Assembly (NCBI GenBank): GCA_036554945.1
Contig: DATBMH010000054.1
Coordinates: 1 to 37,351 of the forward strand
Source of the DNA: JACDAN01 sp036554945
Lineage (GTDB): Bacteria; Actinomycetota; Thermoleophilia; Gaiellales; Gaiellaceae
DNA length: 37,351 bases
Reading direction: 5' to 3'
In this document: positions 22,227 through 30,549 of the stretch, in pieces
How positions within the stretch are numbered: position 1 is the first letter of the stretch
Layout: each line of letters begins with the position of its first letter
The notes under the pieces: generated by a model
What the model was told of the DNA's origin: nothing
Databases searched by the model: none
The model's input: only the letters and a program-made list of their open reading frames with translations
Position numbers and translations under genes: made by a program

Positions 22227-24368
22227 TCAGCCGCCGGGTTGGAGGACGCCGTTCACGCGGAGCGCGTACGGCGCGGACTCGACGAGCGACTCCGTCGGGT
22301 CGTCGTGCATGACGACGGCCCCGAGCTCGGCCCTGTCGTCGAAGAGACGGCGGAGGAGCGAGCCGGAGACGGTCGTGTCGTAGCGCCGGTCGAGCGGGAT
22401 CCGGACGACGTCCGAGTGCCTGCCGCGGAGCTCGACGAGCTGGAGCGTGAAGCCGTGCACCGACGCCGGCCGCAGCTCCGAGGGGGAGAGCCAGCCGGCG
22501 AGCGAGGAGCCGTCCGAGAGCGTGGAGCCGGCGAACATGACGTCCCGGAGCCAGAACCCGGGCGGGATCGTCGCTGCCGGATCGTCCGGGTCGCCCGGCA
22601 CCGAGCCGTCGGTGAGGTTCCGGAAGGCGACGTGGACGGACTTTCCGGCGAAGGCACCGAGGTCGCAGGACTCTGCGCGCCAGCCGCCCGAGTAGGCCGT
22701 GTAGCCGGGGACGTTCGCCGCCATCACGGGCCGCGCGTGCGGGCTGGCGTCGATGCGGGACCTCGTGCACGGGACGCTCGCGAACGTGGCGCCTCCGTCC
22801 TCCGAGACCTGCACGAAGGTGAAGTCCCAGCCGCCGGTCGGGTCCTCCTCGAGGTTCCACTGGGCGTCGAAGGTCAGGGCGCCGCCGCCGGCGGGGACCG
22901 TCAGCGGCCTGACGATCGTCCGGTCGAGGTCGTTCCCGCCGCCCGAGTAGAGCGCCGCGGGACCGCCGTTCGGCGGCGCCTCGTCGACCGACCACTCGAC
23001 CGGCCGGCCGGGGATCACGGTCGCGCCGTCGAAGCTGAGCGACCGGATCTCCTTCACCCGGAGCGGGCGGCCGGCGCCGTCACGGAGGCGGACGTAGTCC
23101 GCGCCGTTTGGCGCCGCGCCCCGGGCGGCGTACGCGTTGGGGTTGTCCCAGTTCACCTTGCGCGCGACGTGTGCGGCCCAGGCGTGGAGCGCGCGGACGG
23201 CGTCACCGCGCCGCCCGAGCGCCTCGTCGACGCCGGCCAGGCCGTTCGCGTCGCCGCGGTGGAGCTTCGTCATCAGCTTCCGCCCGTACCGGTCGTGGAG
23301 GTACTCCATGAACGAGTAGGCGGCGCCGTAGTCGCAGTTCACGTCCGGGCTGTCCGGGAAGAGCGTCAGGGAGTTCTCGGGCCCGCCCGGCGAGTCCAGG
23401 AGGTTGCCGAGGAAGCACTGCATGTGCTTGTCGTAGCCGACCTTGGTCGGCGGCCGGTCCGGATCCGCGTAGCCGGTCAGGCTGCGCGCCCAGTCGGCGA
23501 GCCCTTCGTCGAGCCAGGTGGCCTCGTCCGCGTCCTCGTGGTGCTCGAGCAGGTGCTGGTACTCGTGGGCGAACACGCCCTCGATCAGGTGCGGCCAGGC
23601 CGGCGAGTTGCCGCACGGGTCGGCGGACGGCTGGTGCGGCGGGCGCCTGCCGGTCCGGTGCAGCCAGTCGAAGCCGTCGATCGTCATCACGTTGCGGTCG
23701 AAGATGTCGTCCAGCTGCGAGACGTAGAGGCCGACGCCGTAGCCGAGCTGGTGTGAGTCGTTCAGGTCGAAGAAGGACTCGTCGCGGATGTTGTCCACGA
23801 GCACGACGACCTTCTCGCCGGCGCCCTGAGGCTGGAAGGGCGGGCCGACCATGGCGTTCGTCCCGTCCCGGGAGGGCATCGCGCTGAAGACCTTGGTCTC
23901 GCGCGGGTAGATGACCTTGTCGAAGGCGCGGACCAGGTCCTGGACCTGTCCGTCCGACACCTGGGTGCGGTCGCCGTTGCGGCAGTCGCCGGGCAGGAAG
24001 TTGAGGTCGCCGGCGACCCAGACCTCGATCCGGCGTCCCGAGCCTCGGAAGAAGAACTGCTTCGGGTAGATCGCGCCGTGCACGGCGTCGAGCGCGAGCC
24101 AGAGGCGCATCTCGCCCTGCTTCGGGCCGGACGGCTGCCGGCTCAGCAGCCGGAGCCGGCCGCGCTGTCTCTTCGGCAGGAGCCGCGCCCCGCGCAGCCG
24201 CAGCGAGCTCCGCACCGACTGCGGCACGTGAAGCGCGGCCCCGCCGTCATTCCGCTGGGAGACCTTCGCCCGGCCGCCGTCGCTCGCGGCCAGCGCGGTC
24301 GACCCCGCGACCCCAGAGAGGAGGGCGAGAAGCGCTGCGGCGATTATGAGCGGTCGTCGGTTGGGCAT
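22227..24368 (-). CDS. Secreted HExxH metalloprotease-like protein
   Basis: 713 residues from ATG 24366-24368, which begins a signal peptide (MPNRRPLIIAAALLALLSG) and has AGGGACG upstream; an in-frame start 20 codons earlier would bury the signal. A zinc-protease motif HEYQH (H268, E269, H272) is followed by WLDEGLADW with E288 as the likely third ligand, the gluzincin arrangement seen in immune-inhibitor-A/M6-like and peptidase MA-type enzymes. The C-terminal third is beta-rich, with FVQVSEDGGATFASV (Asp-box-like) and YTAYSGGW, as in the accessory domains of M6-like proteases. It probably cleaves extracellular protein; the substrate is unknown. A lipoprotein gene follows directly. Confidence 0.85.
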   Translation of the reverse strand: MPNRRPLIIAAALLALLSGVAGSTALAASDGGRAKVSQRNDGGAALHVPQSVRSSLRLRGARLLPKRQRGRLRLLSRQPSGPKQGEMRLWLALDAVHGAIYPKQFFFRGSGRRIEVWVAGDLNFLPGDCRNGDRTQVSDGQVQDLVRAFDKVIYPRETKVFSAMPSRDGTNAMVGPPFQPQGAGEKVVVLVDNIRDESFFDLNDSHQLGYGVGLYVSQLDDIFDRNVMTIDGFDWLHRTGRRPPHQPSADPCGNSPAWPHLIEGVFAHEYQHLLEHHEDADEATWLDEGLADWARSLTGYADPDRPPTKVGYDKHMQCFLGNLLDSPGGPENSLTLFPDSPDVNCDYGAAYSFMEYLHDRYGRKLMTKLHRGDANGLAGVDEALGRRGDAVRALHAWAAHVARKVNWDNPNAYAARGAAPNGADYVRLRDGAGRPLRVKEIRSLSFDGATVIPGRPVEWSVDEAPPNGGPAALYSGGGNDLDRTIVRPLTVPAGGGALTFDAQWNLEEDPTGGWDFTFVQVSEDGGATFASVPCTRSRIDASPHARPVMAANVPGYTAYSGGWRAESCDLGAFAGKSVHVAFRNLTDGSVPGDPDDPAATIPPGFWLRDVMFAGSTLSDGSSLAGWLSPSELRPASVHGFTLQLVELRGRHSDVVRIPLDRRYDTTVSGSLLRRLFDDRAELGAVVMHDDPTESLVESAPYALRVNGVLQPGG

Positions 24369-24415
24369 GGGTCGTCCCTGCTGCTTGGGTCCCGGCACAT
24401 GGGGCGGCCAGGGAC

Positions 24416-24457
24416 GAGACCCGCTCACCTGCCTTGTCGGCTCGGAGCCGGGGTCTC
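24416..24457. terminator. Possible terminator downstream of fumarase
   Basis: GAGACCC (24416-24422) pairs with GGGTCTC (24451-24457) across a 28-base loop that holds a further short GGCT/AGCC pair. It lies downstream of the fumarase stop. The long loop makes this a weak call. Confidence 0.3.
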
Positions 24458-24484
24458 TTCGACCCTAGGGCGAGGGATTCGCGG

Positions 24485-25813
24485 CTAGTCGTGGGGCTTG
24501 GCCATGGCGCGGTAGTCCAGCGCCTTGTCCAGCGTTTCCTCGTCGACACCGGCCTCACGGGCGACCTCGCGCAGCGGACGGCCGGTCGCGGCCGCCGTCT
24601 TCACGATCTCCGTCGCCTTGTCGTAGCCGATGTACGGGTTGAGCGCGGTGGCCGCCGACAGGGTCAGCTCGGCGTAGCGCTCCGCGTTCTCGCGGTTCGC
24701 CTCGATGCCGGCAACGCACTTCTCGCCGAGGAGGCGGGAGGCGGCGGAGAGGAGCCGGATCGACTCGAGGAGGTTCCGGGCCAGGAGCGGCACGAAGACG
24801 TTCAGCTCGAGGTGGCCCTGCATGCCGCCGACGGTGATCGCGGCGTCGTTGCCGATCGCCTGCGCCGCGACCTGGGTCACGACCTCGGGGATGACCGGGT
24901 TGACCTTCCCCGGCATGATCGAGCTGCCCTTCTGGAGCTCGGGGAGGGAGATCTCGGCGAGGCCGGCGCGGGGGCCGGAGCCGAGCAGGCGGAGGTCGTT
25001 CGCGATCTTCGTCAGCGAGACGGCGACGGTCTTCAGCGCGCCGGACGCCTCGACGAGCGCGTCGCGGGCGGCCTGTGCCTCGAACGGGTCCGCGGGCGCC
25101 GAGATCGGAAGCCCGGTCTCGTCGGCCAGGAGGGCGCGGACGCGCTCGGCGAACTCGGGATGGGTGTTGAGGCCGGTACCGACCGCGGTTCCGCCGAGCG
25201 GGATCTGGCCCACGCGCTCGAGCGTGTCCCGGACGCGCGCCGCGCCCTGGCGCACCTGCGCGGCGTAGCCGGCGAACTCCTGGCCCAGCGTCACCGGCAC
25301 GGCGTCCATCAGGTGGGTCCGGCCGGACTTGACGACGTCGTCGAACTCCACCGCCTTGGCGGCGAGCGCCTCGGCGAGCCCGTCGAGCGCCGGGAGCAGG
25401 TCATGTGTCAGGTGCTCGAGCGCCGCGAGGTGGACCGCGGACGGGAAGACGTCGTTGGACGACTGGCCCATGTTCACGTCGTCGTTCGCGTGGACGTCGT
25501 CGCCCGCGAGCGTCGCGAGCACCTCGTTCGCGTTCATGTTCGACGAGGTGCCGGAGCCGGTCTGGAAGACGTCGATCGGGAACTGGTCGTCCAGGTCCCC
25601 GGAGGCGACGCGCTCGGCGGCGGCTGCGATGCGGTCGGCCTTGTCCCGGTCGAGCAGGCCGAGGTCGGCGTTCACCCGCGCCGCAGCGCCCTTGATCCGC
25701 CCGAGCCAGTGGGCGACGGGGGCCGGAATCGGCTCTCCGGAGACCGTGAAGTTCTCGACCGCCTTGCGGGTCTCGGCGCCCCAGAGCTCGGTCCGCGTCT
25801 CGACGTCGGCCAC
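24485..25813 (-). CDS. fumC: Class II fumarate hydratase
   Basis: 442 residues; interconverts fumarate and L-malate in the TCA cycle as a homotetramer in the cytoplasm, without an Fe-S cluster. Seen: TGSGTSSNMNANEV (85-98), NMGQSSNDVFPS, SGRTHLMDAVPVTLGQE (163-179) with H167, and the superfamily signature GSSIMPGKVNP (296-306) on the mobile catalytic loop. Together these favour fumarase over aspartase or argininosuccinate lyase. The start GTG 25811-25813 lies six bases after TAGACT, so the mRNA is probably leaderless. A strong hairpin separates it from the upstream zinc-ribbon gene, so it is likely its own unit. Confidence 0.95.
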   Translation of the reverse strand: MADVETRTELWGAETRKAVENFTVSGEPIPAPVAHWLGRIKGAAARVNADLGLLDRDKADRIAAAAERVASGDLDDQFPIDVFQTGSGTSSNMNANEVLATLAGDDVHANDDVNMGQSSNDVFPSAVHLAALEHLTHDLLPALDGLAEALAAKAVEFDDVVKSGRTHLMDAVPVTLGQEFAGYAAQVRQGAARVRDTLERVGQIPLGGTAVGTGLNTHPEFAERVRALLADETGLPISAPADPFEAQAARDALVEASGALKTVAVSLTKIANDLRLLGSGPRAGLAEISLPELQKGSSIMPGKVNPVIPEVVTQVAAQAIGNDAAITVGGMQGHLELNVFVPLLARNLLESIRLLSAASRLLGEKCVAGIEANRENAERYAELTLSAATALNPYIGYDKATEIVKTAAATGRPLREVAREAGVDEETLDKALDYRAMAKPHD

Positions 25814-25819
25814 GTCCGG

Positions 25820-25825
25820 AGTCTA
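25820..25825 (-). promoter_or_regulatory. fumC: -10 element, leaderless promoter of fumC
   Basis: TAGACT on the minus strand, then CCGGAC, then GTG at 25813. This is the clearest example of the TAnnnT plus six bases plus GTG arrangement. No convincing -35 is seen. Confidence 0.5.
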
Positions 25826-25835
25826 GTCAGGGCGT

Positions 25836-25858
25836 GTCCGAGTGACTGTCACTCGGAC
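25836..25858. terminator. Hairpin between the zinc-ribbon gene and fumC
   Basis: A perfect 10-bp stem (GTCCGAGTGA at 25836-25845 with 25849-25858, three-base loop). It follows the zinc-ribbon stop and precedes the fumC promoter, so it probably insulates fumC from read-through. Confidence 0.65.
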
Positions 25859-25867
25859 CTGGCTCGG

Positions 25868-26071
25868 CTAGACGACGCGGAGGCTGCGGCGCTCGAGCGG
25901 CCGCTCGCGGATCAGCTTGCGCGCAACCTCGGTCAGGTCCTCGACCCACGCCCAGCCGACGTACGCGCAGCGCGGGCACTCGCCGGGGTCGAGATGGCGA
26001 TCGTCGCCGACCACCGACCGCCGGGCGCCGCACGAAAGGCATTCGATCCGATTCCGATGCTTCTCCACCAC
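25868..26071 (-). CDS. Small zinc-ribbon protein, hypothetical
   Basis: About 67 residues. Two knuckles, CLSC and CPRC, separated by about 20 residues, form one zinc ribbon (KHRNRIECLSCGARR, then GECPRCAYVGWAWVEDL), followed by a helix with RKLIRERPLERR. The function is unknown; a nucleic-acid- or protein-binding role is possible. The start is uncertain: adjacent GTG codons at 26069-26071 and 26066-26068 give a protein beginning VVEKHRNR, while a TTG at 26089 would add six residues. No Shine-Dalgarno or clear -10 was found. It lies about 95 bases downstream of the ferredoxin-NADP reductase stop on the same strand. Confidence 0.6.
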   Translation of the reverse strand: MVEKHRNRIECLSCGARRSVVGDDRHLDPGECPRCAYVGWAWVEDLTEVARKLIRERPLERRSLRVV

Positions 26072-26167
26072 GTGCGGAAGTCGGCGCAAACGAGCTTGAA
26101 CGGCATCACTCGTTCGAGGGACGCCGTCGAGATGCGCCCGCCCGGCGCTAGCCCCGCGTGAGGGACG

Positions 26168-27175
26168 TCAGTCGGTCGAGTACTTCGGCTGGACCTTCTC
26201 GCCGCGAATCGCCGCGATCGCGTTGTTCGCAGCGATGGCCGCCTCGCCCATGCCGACCGTGATCAGCGTGATCTTCCCGGGGTAGCCGGCGACGTCACCG
26301 GCCGCATAGACGCCGGGCATGGACGTCGCGCACGTCATCGGGTCGATCCTGATCTGGCGCTTCCCCTCGAGCTCCAGGCCCCACTCGGCAATCGATCCCA
26401 GGTGGGAGACGAACCCCAGCAGCGTGATCAGCGCCGTGCAGTCGTAGCGGTCCATCTCGCCCGTGGAGGTGTTCTCGATCGTCACCGCCTCGATCGTCCC
26501 GTCGCCGTGCACCTCCCGCACCTCGTGCGGGGTAAGGATCCGGACGGCGCCTTCGGACTCGAGCTTCCGCGCCTCGTTCAGCGACGACTCGAGCGCGCGG
26601 AACCGGTCCCGGCGGTGGACGAGCGTGATCGGCAGCTCGGCCGTGTCCTGCAGCCCCAGCGTCCAGTCGAGCGCCGAGTCCCCGCCGCCGACGATGACGC
26701 ACCGCTTGCCCGCGAACTGCGCCTTCTCGCGGACGACGTAGTGGAGCCCCCGGCCCAGCCACTCGTCGATCCCGTCGATCCCGAGCCTCCGCGGCTCGAA
26801 CGCCCCGTGGCCCGCGGTGATGATCATCGCCCGCGAGAGGTACGTGTTCCCCTCGTCCGTCGTCAGGGCCAGAATCTCCTCGCCGTTCTGGCTGATCCGC
26901 TCGAGCGTCTTCGCCTCCTCGCCGAGCCGGACGTCCGCGCCGTACTGGAGGCCCTGCTCCGCGCACATGTCGACCAGCTTCTGGCCGAGGATCTTCGGGA
27001 AGCCGGCGACGTCGTAGACGTGCTTCTCCGGGTAGGTGGCCGCGACCTGGCCGCCGATCTGCTCCAGCGACTCGACGATCCGGACGCTGCCGTCGCGGTG
27101 GCCCACGTAGTACGCGGCCGACAGGCCGGTGGGCCCGGCGCCCAGGATCGTGACGTCGACGACGTCGTCGCTCAC
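26168..27175 (-). CDS. Ferredoxin/flavodoxin-NADP reductase, thioredoxin-reductase-like type
   Basis: 335 residues. FAD-binding GAGPTGLSAAYY (12-23), NADPH-binding VGGGDSALDW (162-171), and the closing AAGDVAGYPGKITLITVGMGEAA FAD segment. It looks like thioredoxin reductase but lacks the redox CxxC: the region just before the NADPH motif reads HYVVREKAQFAGKRC with a lone cysteine. That pattern, and the length, match the YumC-type ferredoxin-NADP reductases. It exchanges electrons between NADPH and ferredoxin or flavodoxin in the cytoplasm. It lies 19 bases after the A-type Fe-S carrier gene and also has its own predicted leaderless promoter. Confidence 0.88.
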   Translation of the reverse strand: MSDDVVDVTILGAGPTGLSAAYYVGHRDGSVRIVESLEQIGGQVAATYPEKHVYDVAGFPKILGQKLVDMCAEQGLQYGADVRLGEEAKTLERISQNGEEILALTTDEGNTYLSRAMIITAGHGAFEPRRLGIDGIDEWLGRGLHYVVREKAQFAGKRCVIVGGGDSALDWTLGLQDTAELPITLVHRRDRFRALESSLNEARKLESEGAVRILTPHEVREVHGDGTIEAVTIENTSTGEMDRYDCTALITLLGFVSHLGSIAEWGLELEGKRQIRIDPMTCATSMPGVYAAGDVAGYPGKITLITVGMGEAAIAANNAIAAIRGEKVQPKYSTD

Positions 27176-27182
27176 AGAGGGA

Positions 27183-27188
27183 AATCTA
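27183..27188 (-). promoter_or_regulatory. -10 element of the ferredoxin-NADP reductase gene
   Basis: TAGATT on the minus strand, then seven bases, then GTG at 27175. It fits in the 19-base gap after the upstream gene. No Shine-Dalgarno is present, which supports leaderless initiation. Confidence 0.4.
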
Positions 27189-27194
27189 GTCCGA

Positions 27195-27614
27195 CTAGTG
27201 CGAGCAGCCGGAGCCGCAGCCGCCGCCGTGCATCTCGCCGGCAGCCTCGTCCTCGACCTGGAACGAATGGCCGCACCCGCAGCCGGACGTCGCGTTCGGG
27301 TTGTTGATCGCGAAGCCGCCCTGCAGGCCGTCCACGAAGTCGATCTCCGTCCCGGTCAGGTACGGGGCGCTGAAGGGGTCGACGACGACGCGGACGCCGT
27401 GGGCGTCGAGCTCGTGGTCGCCCTCCATGGAGCCGCGGTCGAAACCGAGTGCGTACTCGAAGCCGGAGCACCCGCCGCCCTGCACGGCGACGCGCAGGAC
27501 CTCGGCCTCGCCGGCCGGCTCCAGGGTCATCAGCTCCTTGACCTTGGCGGCGGCCCGCTCGGTGAGCGAGACGAGAGTGACGGGGCGCTCGGTGATCTCC
27601 ACGACTGAGCCCAT
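27195..27614 (-). CDS. A-type iron-sulfur carrier (HesB/IscA/ErpA family)
   Basis: 139 residues. The three invariant cysteines of A-type carriers are present: C49 (QGGGCSGF) and C112 and C114 (TSGCGCGHSF). They hold or deliver an Fe-S cluster to apo-proteins. The core ends near residue 118, and an unusual tail adds GGGCGSGCSH with two more cysteines (C133, C137). Which subfamily (IscA, ErpA or SufA) it belongs to cannot be fixed, so no symbol is given. It is divergent from nuoA, whose complex carries up to nine clusters, and 19 bases upstream of an Fe-S partner reductase. The start is ATG 27612-27614. Confidence 0.88.
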   Translation of the reverse strand: MGSVVEITERPVTLVSLTERAAAKVKELMTLEPAGEAEVLRVAVQGGGCSGFEYALGFDRGSMEGDHELDAHGVRVVVDPFSAPYLTGTEIDFVDGLQGGFAINNPNATSGCGCGHSFQVEDEAAGEMHGGGCGSGCSH

Positions 27615-27727
27615 CGTAGCAACGCCCCCGGGCGCCGTCGTCCCCCGGCGGAGGGCCGCGGACGGCGGACTTTGTAACACCTGATTCACGCTTCGTTGAG
27701 CGGTTTTCCCGCGCTCTCGTGCCGCTG

Positions 27728-27733
27728 TAGACT
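27728..27733 (+). promoter_or_regulatory. Candidate -10 element of the nuo operon
   Basis: TAGACT lies 35 bases before the nuoA ATG, with TTTCCC 17 bases upstream as a poor -35. The predicted leader of about 29 bases includes ACGGAG just before the ATG, so this operon would be leadered. Confidence 0.4.
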
Positions 27734-27768
27734 CCGCGCCGGAGTGGGGGCCACCGCGCCACGGAGCC

Positions 27769-28131
27769 ATGCTCGATAACTGGCTGCCTTTCCTGATCTA
27801 CGGGCTGCTGGCGCTCGCCATCCCAGCCTCGATGATCGCCATGTCCTTCGCCTTCGCGACGCGGCCGTCGCACCGCACCCGGACGCGTGCGCTGCCCTTC
27901 GAGTCCGGGGTCTCGCAGGGCTCGCCGCACCTGCAGCGCTTCACGATCAGCTTCTACCTGACGGCGCTGCTCTTCATCGTCTTCGACATCGAGATCGTGT
28001 TCCTCTACCCGCTCGCGGTCGTGCTCGAGGAGCTCGGCTGGTTCGCGTTCTGGGAGCTCGCGTTCTTCATCGGGATCCTGGCCGTCGCCTACGTCTACAT
28101 CTGGCGGAAGGGGGCGCTCGAGTGGCGGTGA
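27769..28131 (+). CDS. nuoA: NADH-quinone oxidoreductase subunit A
   Basis: 120 residues with three transmembrane helices: about 6-28, 58-80 and 88-110. The long loop between helices 1 and 2 carries the conserved PFESG motif, and FDIEIVFLYP follows in helix 2. NuoA sits at the junction of the membrane arm and the quinone site of complex I. The ATG has a GGAG upstream. It is the first gene of the operon and overlaps nuoB by ten bases. Confidence 0.95.
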   Translation: MLDNWLPFLIYGLLALAIPASMIAMSFAFATRPSHRTRTRALPFESGVSQGSPHLQRFTISFYLTALLFIVFDIEIVFLYPLAVVLEELGWFAFWELAFFIGILAVAYVYIWRKGALEWR

Positions 28132-28715
28132 ACGGCGAGCCGAAGCGGCTGCGCGACTACGGGATCCACTCCGAGCGAGTGCTCATGCAGGACAGGGGTC
28201 CAGGCGTCTTCGAGCGCGAGCTCGGCCCGGAGGACCTCCAGGACAAGCTGCTGCTCACGACGGTCGAGAAGGCCGTGGCCTGGTCGCAGGGGAACTCGAT
28301 CTGGCCCGCGACCTTCGGGCTCGCGTGCTGCGCGATCGAGATGATGTCGATCGTCTCGTCCCGCTACGACATCGCGCGCTTCGGCGCCGAGGTCTTCCGC
28401 TCGTCTCCGCGCCAGGCCGACCTGCTGATCGTCTCCGGCCGCGTGGCGCACAAGATGGCCGCGCCGCTGCGCCAGATCTACGACCAGATGCTCGAGCCGA
28501 AGTGGGTGATCGCGATGGGCGCCTGCGCGAGCTCCGGCGGGATGTTCAACAACTACACCGTGCTCCAAGGCGTGGACAAGGTCGTCGCCGTCGACATCCA
28601 CGTGCCGGGCTGCCCGCCCCGCCCGGAGGCGCTCGTCGAGGGCATCGTCCGACTCCAGGAGAAGATCAAGGCCGGTGTCCCGCCCGCGTACGAGATCCGC
28701 GGGGTCGCGTCGTGA
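28122..28715 (+). CDS. nuoB: NADH-quinone oxidoreductase subunit B
   Basis: 197 residues. Carries cluster N2, the last Fe-S centre before quinone; its four ligands are visible as C69 and C70 (GLACCAIEMM), C135 (MGACASSGG) and C164 (VPGCPPRPEAL). A short N-terminal extension precedes the core. The start is GTG 28122, inside the end of nuoA; a second GTG at 28128 is possible. Its stop overlaps nuoC as GTGA. Confidence 0.96.
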   Translation: MAVNGEPKRLRDYGIHSERVLMQDRGPGVFERELGPEDLQDKLLLTTVEKAVAWSQGNSIWPATFGLACCAIEMMSIVSSRYDIARFGAEVFRSSPRQADLLIVSGRVAHKMAAPLRQIYDQMLEPKWVIAMGACASSGGMFNNYTVLQGVDKVVAVDIHVPGCPPRPEALVEGIVRLQEKIKAGVPPAYEIRGVAS

Positions 28716-29278
28716 CGTTCGAGGGCGTCCCGGGCCTCGTGGAGCGGAAGGAGGAGCACGGCGAGACGACGCTGGTCGTCGATCCCGCCCGCCTCGTCGA
28801 GGCCTGCCTCCACCTCCGCGACTCCGAGGGCTTCAACTTCCTCTCCGACATCACGCCGGCCGACTACCTCGGCTGGGGCCGGCACGGCGTCGCCGGGTAC
28901 TACGGCACCGAGCAGGGCCGCGACCTCAACGCGCCCTCCGGCTTCGGCGCCTCGGTCGCCTCGCAGGCCTACGCCCGGGTCCCCAGGCCGAAGGCGAAGC
29001 GGTTCTCGGTCAACTACCACCTGCTGGCGCTGCGCGAAGGCGCGCCGCGGGTCCGGGTCCAGGTCTGGATCGACGACGGCGAGACGCTCGACAGCGTCGT
29101 CTCCGTGTGGCCGACCGCCGACTGGCACGAGCGAGAGGCCTGGGACATGATGGGCATCCGCTTCGAGGGCCATCCGAACCTCCGGCGCATCCTCATGGAG
29201 GACGACTGGGAGGGCCATCCGCTGCGGAAGGACTATCCGATCGGCGGCGAGCCGGTGCGCTTCTCCGGGGAGGAGTAG
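28712..29278 (+). CDS. nuoC: NADH-quinone oxidoreductase subunit C
   Basis: 188 residues from GTG 28712 in the GTGA overlap with nuoB. The 30-kDa subunit signature WHEREAWDMMGIRFEGHPNL is followed by RRILMEDDWEGHPLRKDYP. It is a peripheral-arm subunit that helps form the quinone module with NuoB and NuoD. NuoC and NuoD are separate here, not fused as in E. coli. The central region, residues about 60-80, contains GRHGVAGYYGTEQGRDLN, which seems longer than in many homologues. Confidence 0.94.
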   Translation: MTFEGVPGLVERKEEHGETTLVVDPARLVEACLHLRDSEGFNFLSDITPADYLGWGRHGVAGYYGTEQGRDLNAPSGFGASVASQAYARVPRPKAKRFSVNYHLLALREGAPRVRVQVWIDDGETLDSVVSVWPTADWHEREAWDMMGIRFEGHPNLRRILMEDDWEGHPLRKDYPIGGEPVRFSGEE

Positions 29279-29280
29279 GA

Positions 29281-30549
29281 ATGGCCATCGTCGAGCGCCC
29301 GAGGATCTACGAGGGCTCCCGGATCCCGTCCCCGATCCCGACCGTCCTCCGCATGCCCGAGGAGCTCGAGGGCAGCGAGGACGTCCTCCGGATCAACTTC
29401 GGGCCGAACCACCCGTCCATGCACGGCGTCCTCCGGCTGATCATCGACCTCGCCGGGGAGCGCGTCGTCGGGACGGAGGCGGTGATCGGCTACCTCCACA
29501 CCGGCTTCGAGAAGACGATGGAGCAGAAGACGTGGTGGAAGGCGATCACGTATCCGGAGCGGATCGACTACGTCGGCTTCCAGAACGACGAGCTCGTGTT
29601 CGTCCTTGCGATCGAGAAGCTGCTCGACCTCGAGGTCCCCGCGAAGGCCACCTGGATGCGGATGCTGCTCTGCGAGCTCAACCGGATCCACTCGCATCTC
29701 GTCTTCCTCGGGACCGGGGCCCTCGAGCTGGGTGCGATCTCGATGTTCTGGTACTGCTTCCGCGAGCGGGACCTGATCCTCGACCTCTTCGAGCTGGTCA
29801 CCGGGGTCCGCATGCACACGCGCTACTTCCAGACCGGGGGCCTCGCCGAGGACATCCCGCGCGGCTTCTACCCCGAGGCCCGCAAGTTCTGCGAGTGGAT
29901 GCCGAAGGCGGTCGACGACTACGAGGCGCTGATCGGGCGCAACGAGATCTGGCTCGAGCGCACGCAGGGCATCGGCCTGTTGTCGGCGGAGGATGCGATC
30001 GCGCTCGGCCAGTCCGGACCGGTGCTGCGCGCGTCCGGCGTCGACTGGGACCTGCGGAAGACGGAGCCGTACCTCGCCTACGACGAGGTCGACTTCGACG
30101 TCCCGGTCCACCCGAACGGCGACGTCTACGACCGGTACCGCGTGCGCATCGACGAGATGCGGCAGTCGGTGCGGATCGTCGAGCAGTGCCTCGACCGGCT
30201 CGAGGGCATGGACGGCGAGCCGTGGATCGCGGACGACCGCAAGGTGGTCCTCCCGCCGCGCCACGAGCTCCACACCTCGATGGAGTCGCTGATCCACCAC
30301 TTCAAGATCGTCACCGAGGGGTACCGGGTTCCCGAGGGCGAGGTCTACGTGGCGATCGAGTCCCCGCGTGGGGAGAAGGGGTGCTACGTCGTCTCCGACG
30401 GCGGCCCGCGTCCGTGGCGCGTGAAGTTCCGCGCACCGTCGTTCGTCGCCCTCGAGGCGACCGCGACCTGCATGCACGACGCGCTCGTCGCCGACCTGAT
30501 CGCGATCGTCGGCTCGCTCGACTCCGTCATGGGAGACACCGACCGGTGA
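29281..30549 (+). CDS. nuoD: NADH-quinone oxidoreductase subunit D
   Basis: 422 residues, full-length 49-kDa subunit. Seen: NFGPNHPSMHGVLRLIIDL (the quinone-site histidine loop; other complexes have GPqHPatHGvlr), GYLHTGFEKTMEQKTW, CELNRIHSHLVFLG, and a C-terminal GSLDSVMGDTDR corresponding to the family D-x-V-x-G-x-x-DR ending. With NuoB it forms the quinone-reduction site. The start ATG 29281 lies two bases after nuoC; the open frame extending upstream is shadow coding. The stop overlaps nuoE as GTGA. Confidence 0.96.
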   Translation: MAIVERPRIYEGSRIPSPIPTVLRMPEELEGSEDVLRINFGPNHPSMHGVLRLIIDLAGERVVGTEAVIGYLHTGFEKTMEQKTWWKAITYPERIDYVGFQNDELVFVLAIEKLLDLEVPAKATWMRMLLCELNRIHSHLVFLGTGALELGAISMFWYCFRERDLILDLFELVTGVRMHTRYFQTGGLAEDIPRGFYPEARKFCEWMPKAVDDYEALIGRNEIWLERTQGIGLLSAEDAIALGQSGPVLRASGVDWDLRKTEPYLAYDEVDFDVPVHPNGDVYDRYRVRIDEMRQSVRIVEQCLDRLEGMDGEPWIADDRKVVLPPRHELHTSMESLIHHFKIVTEGYRVPEGEVYVAIESPRGEKGCYVVSDGGPRPWRVKFRAPSFVALEATATCMHDALVADLIAIVGSLDSVMGDTDR

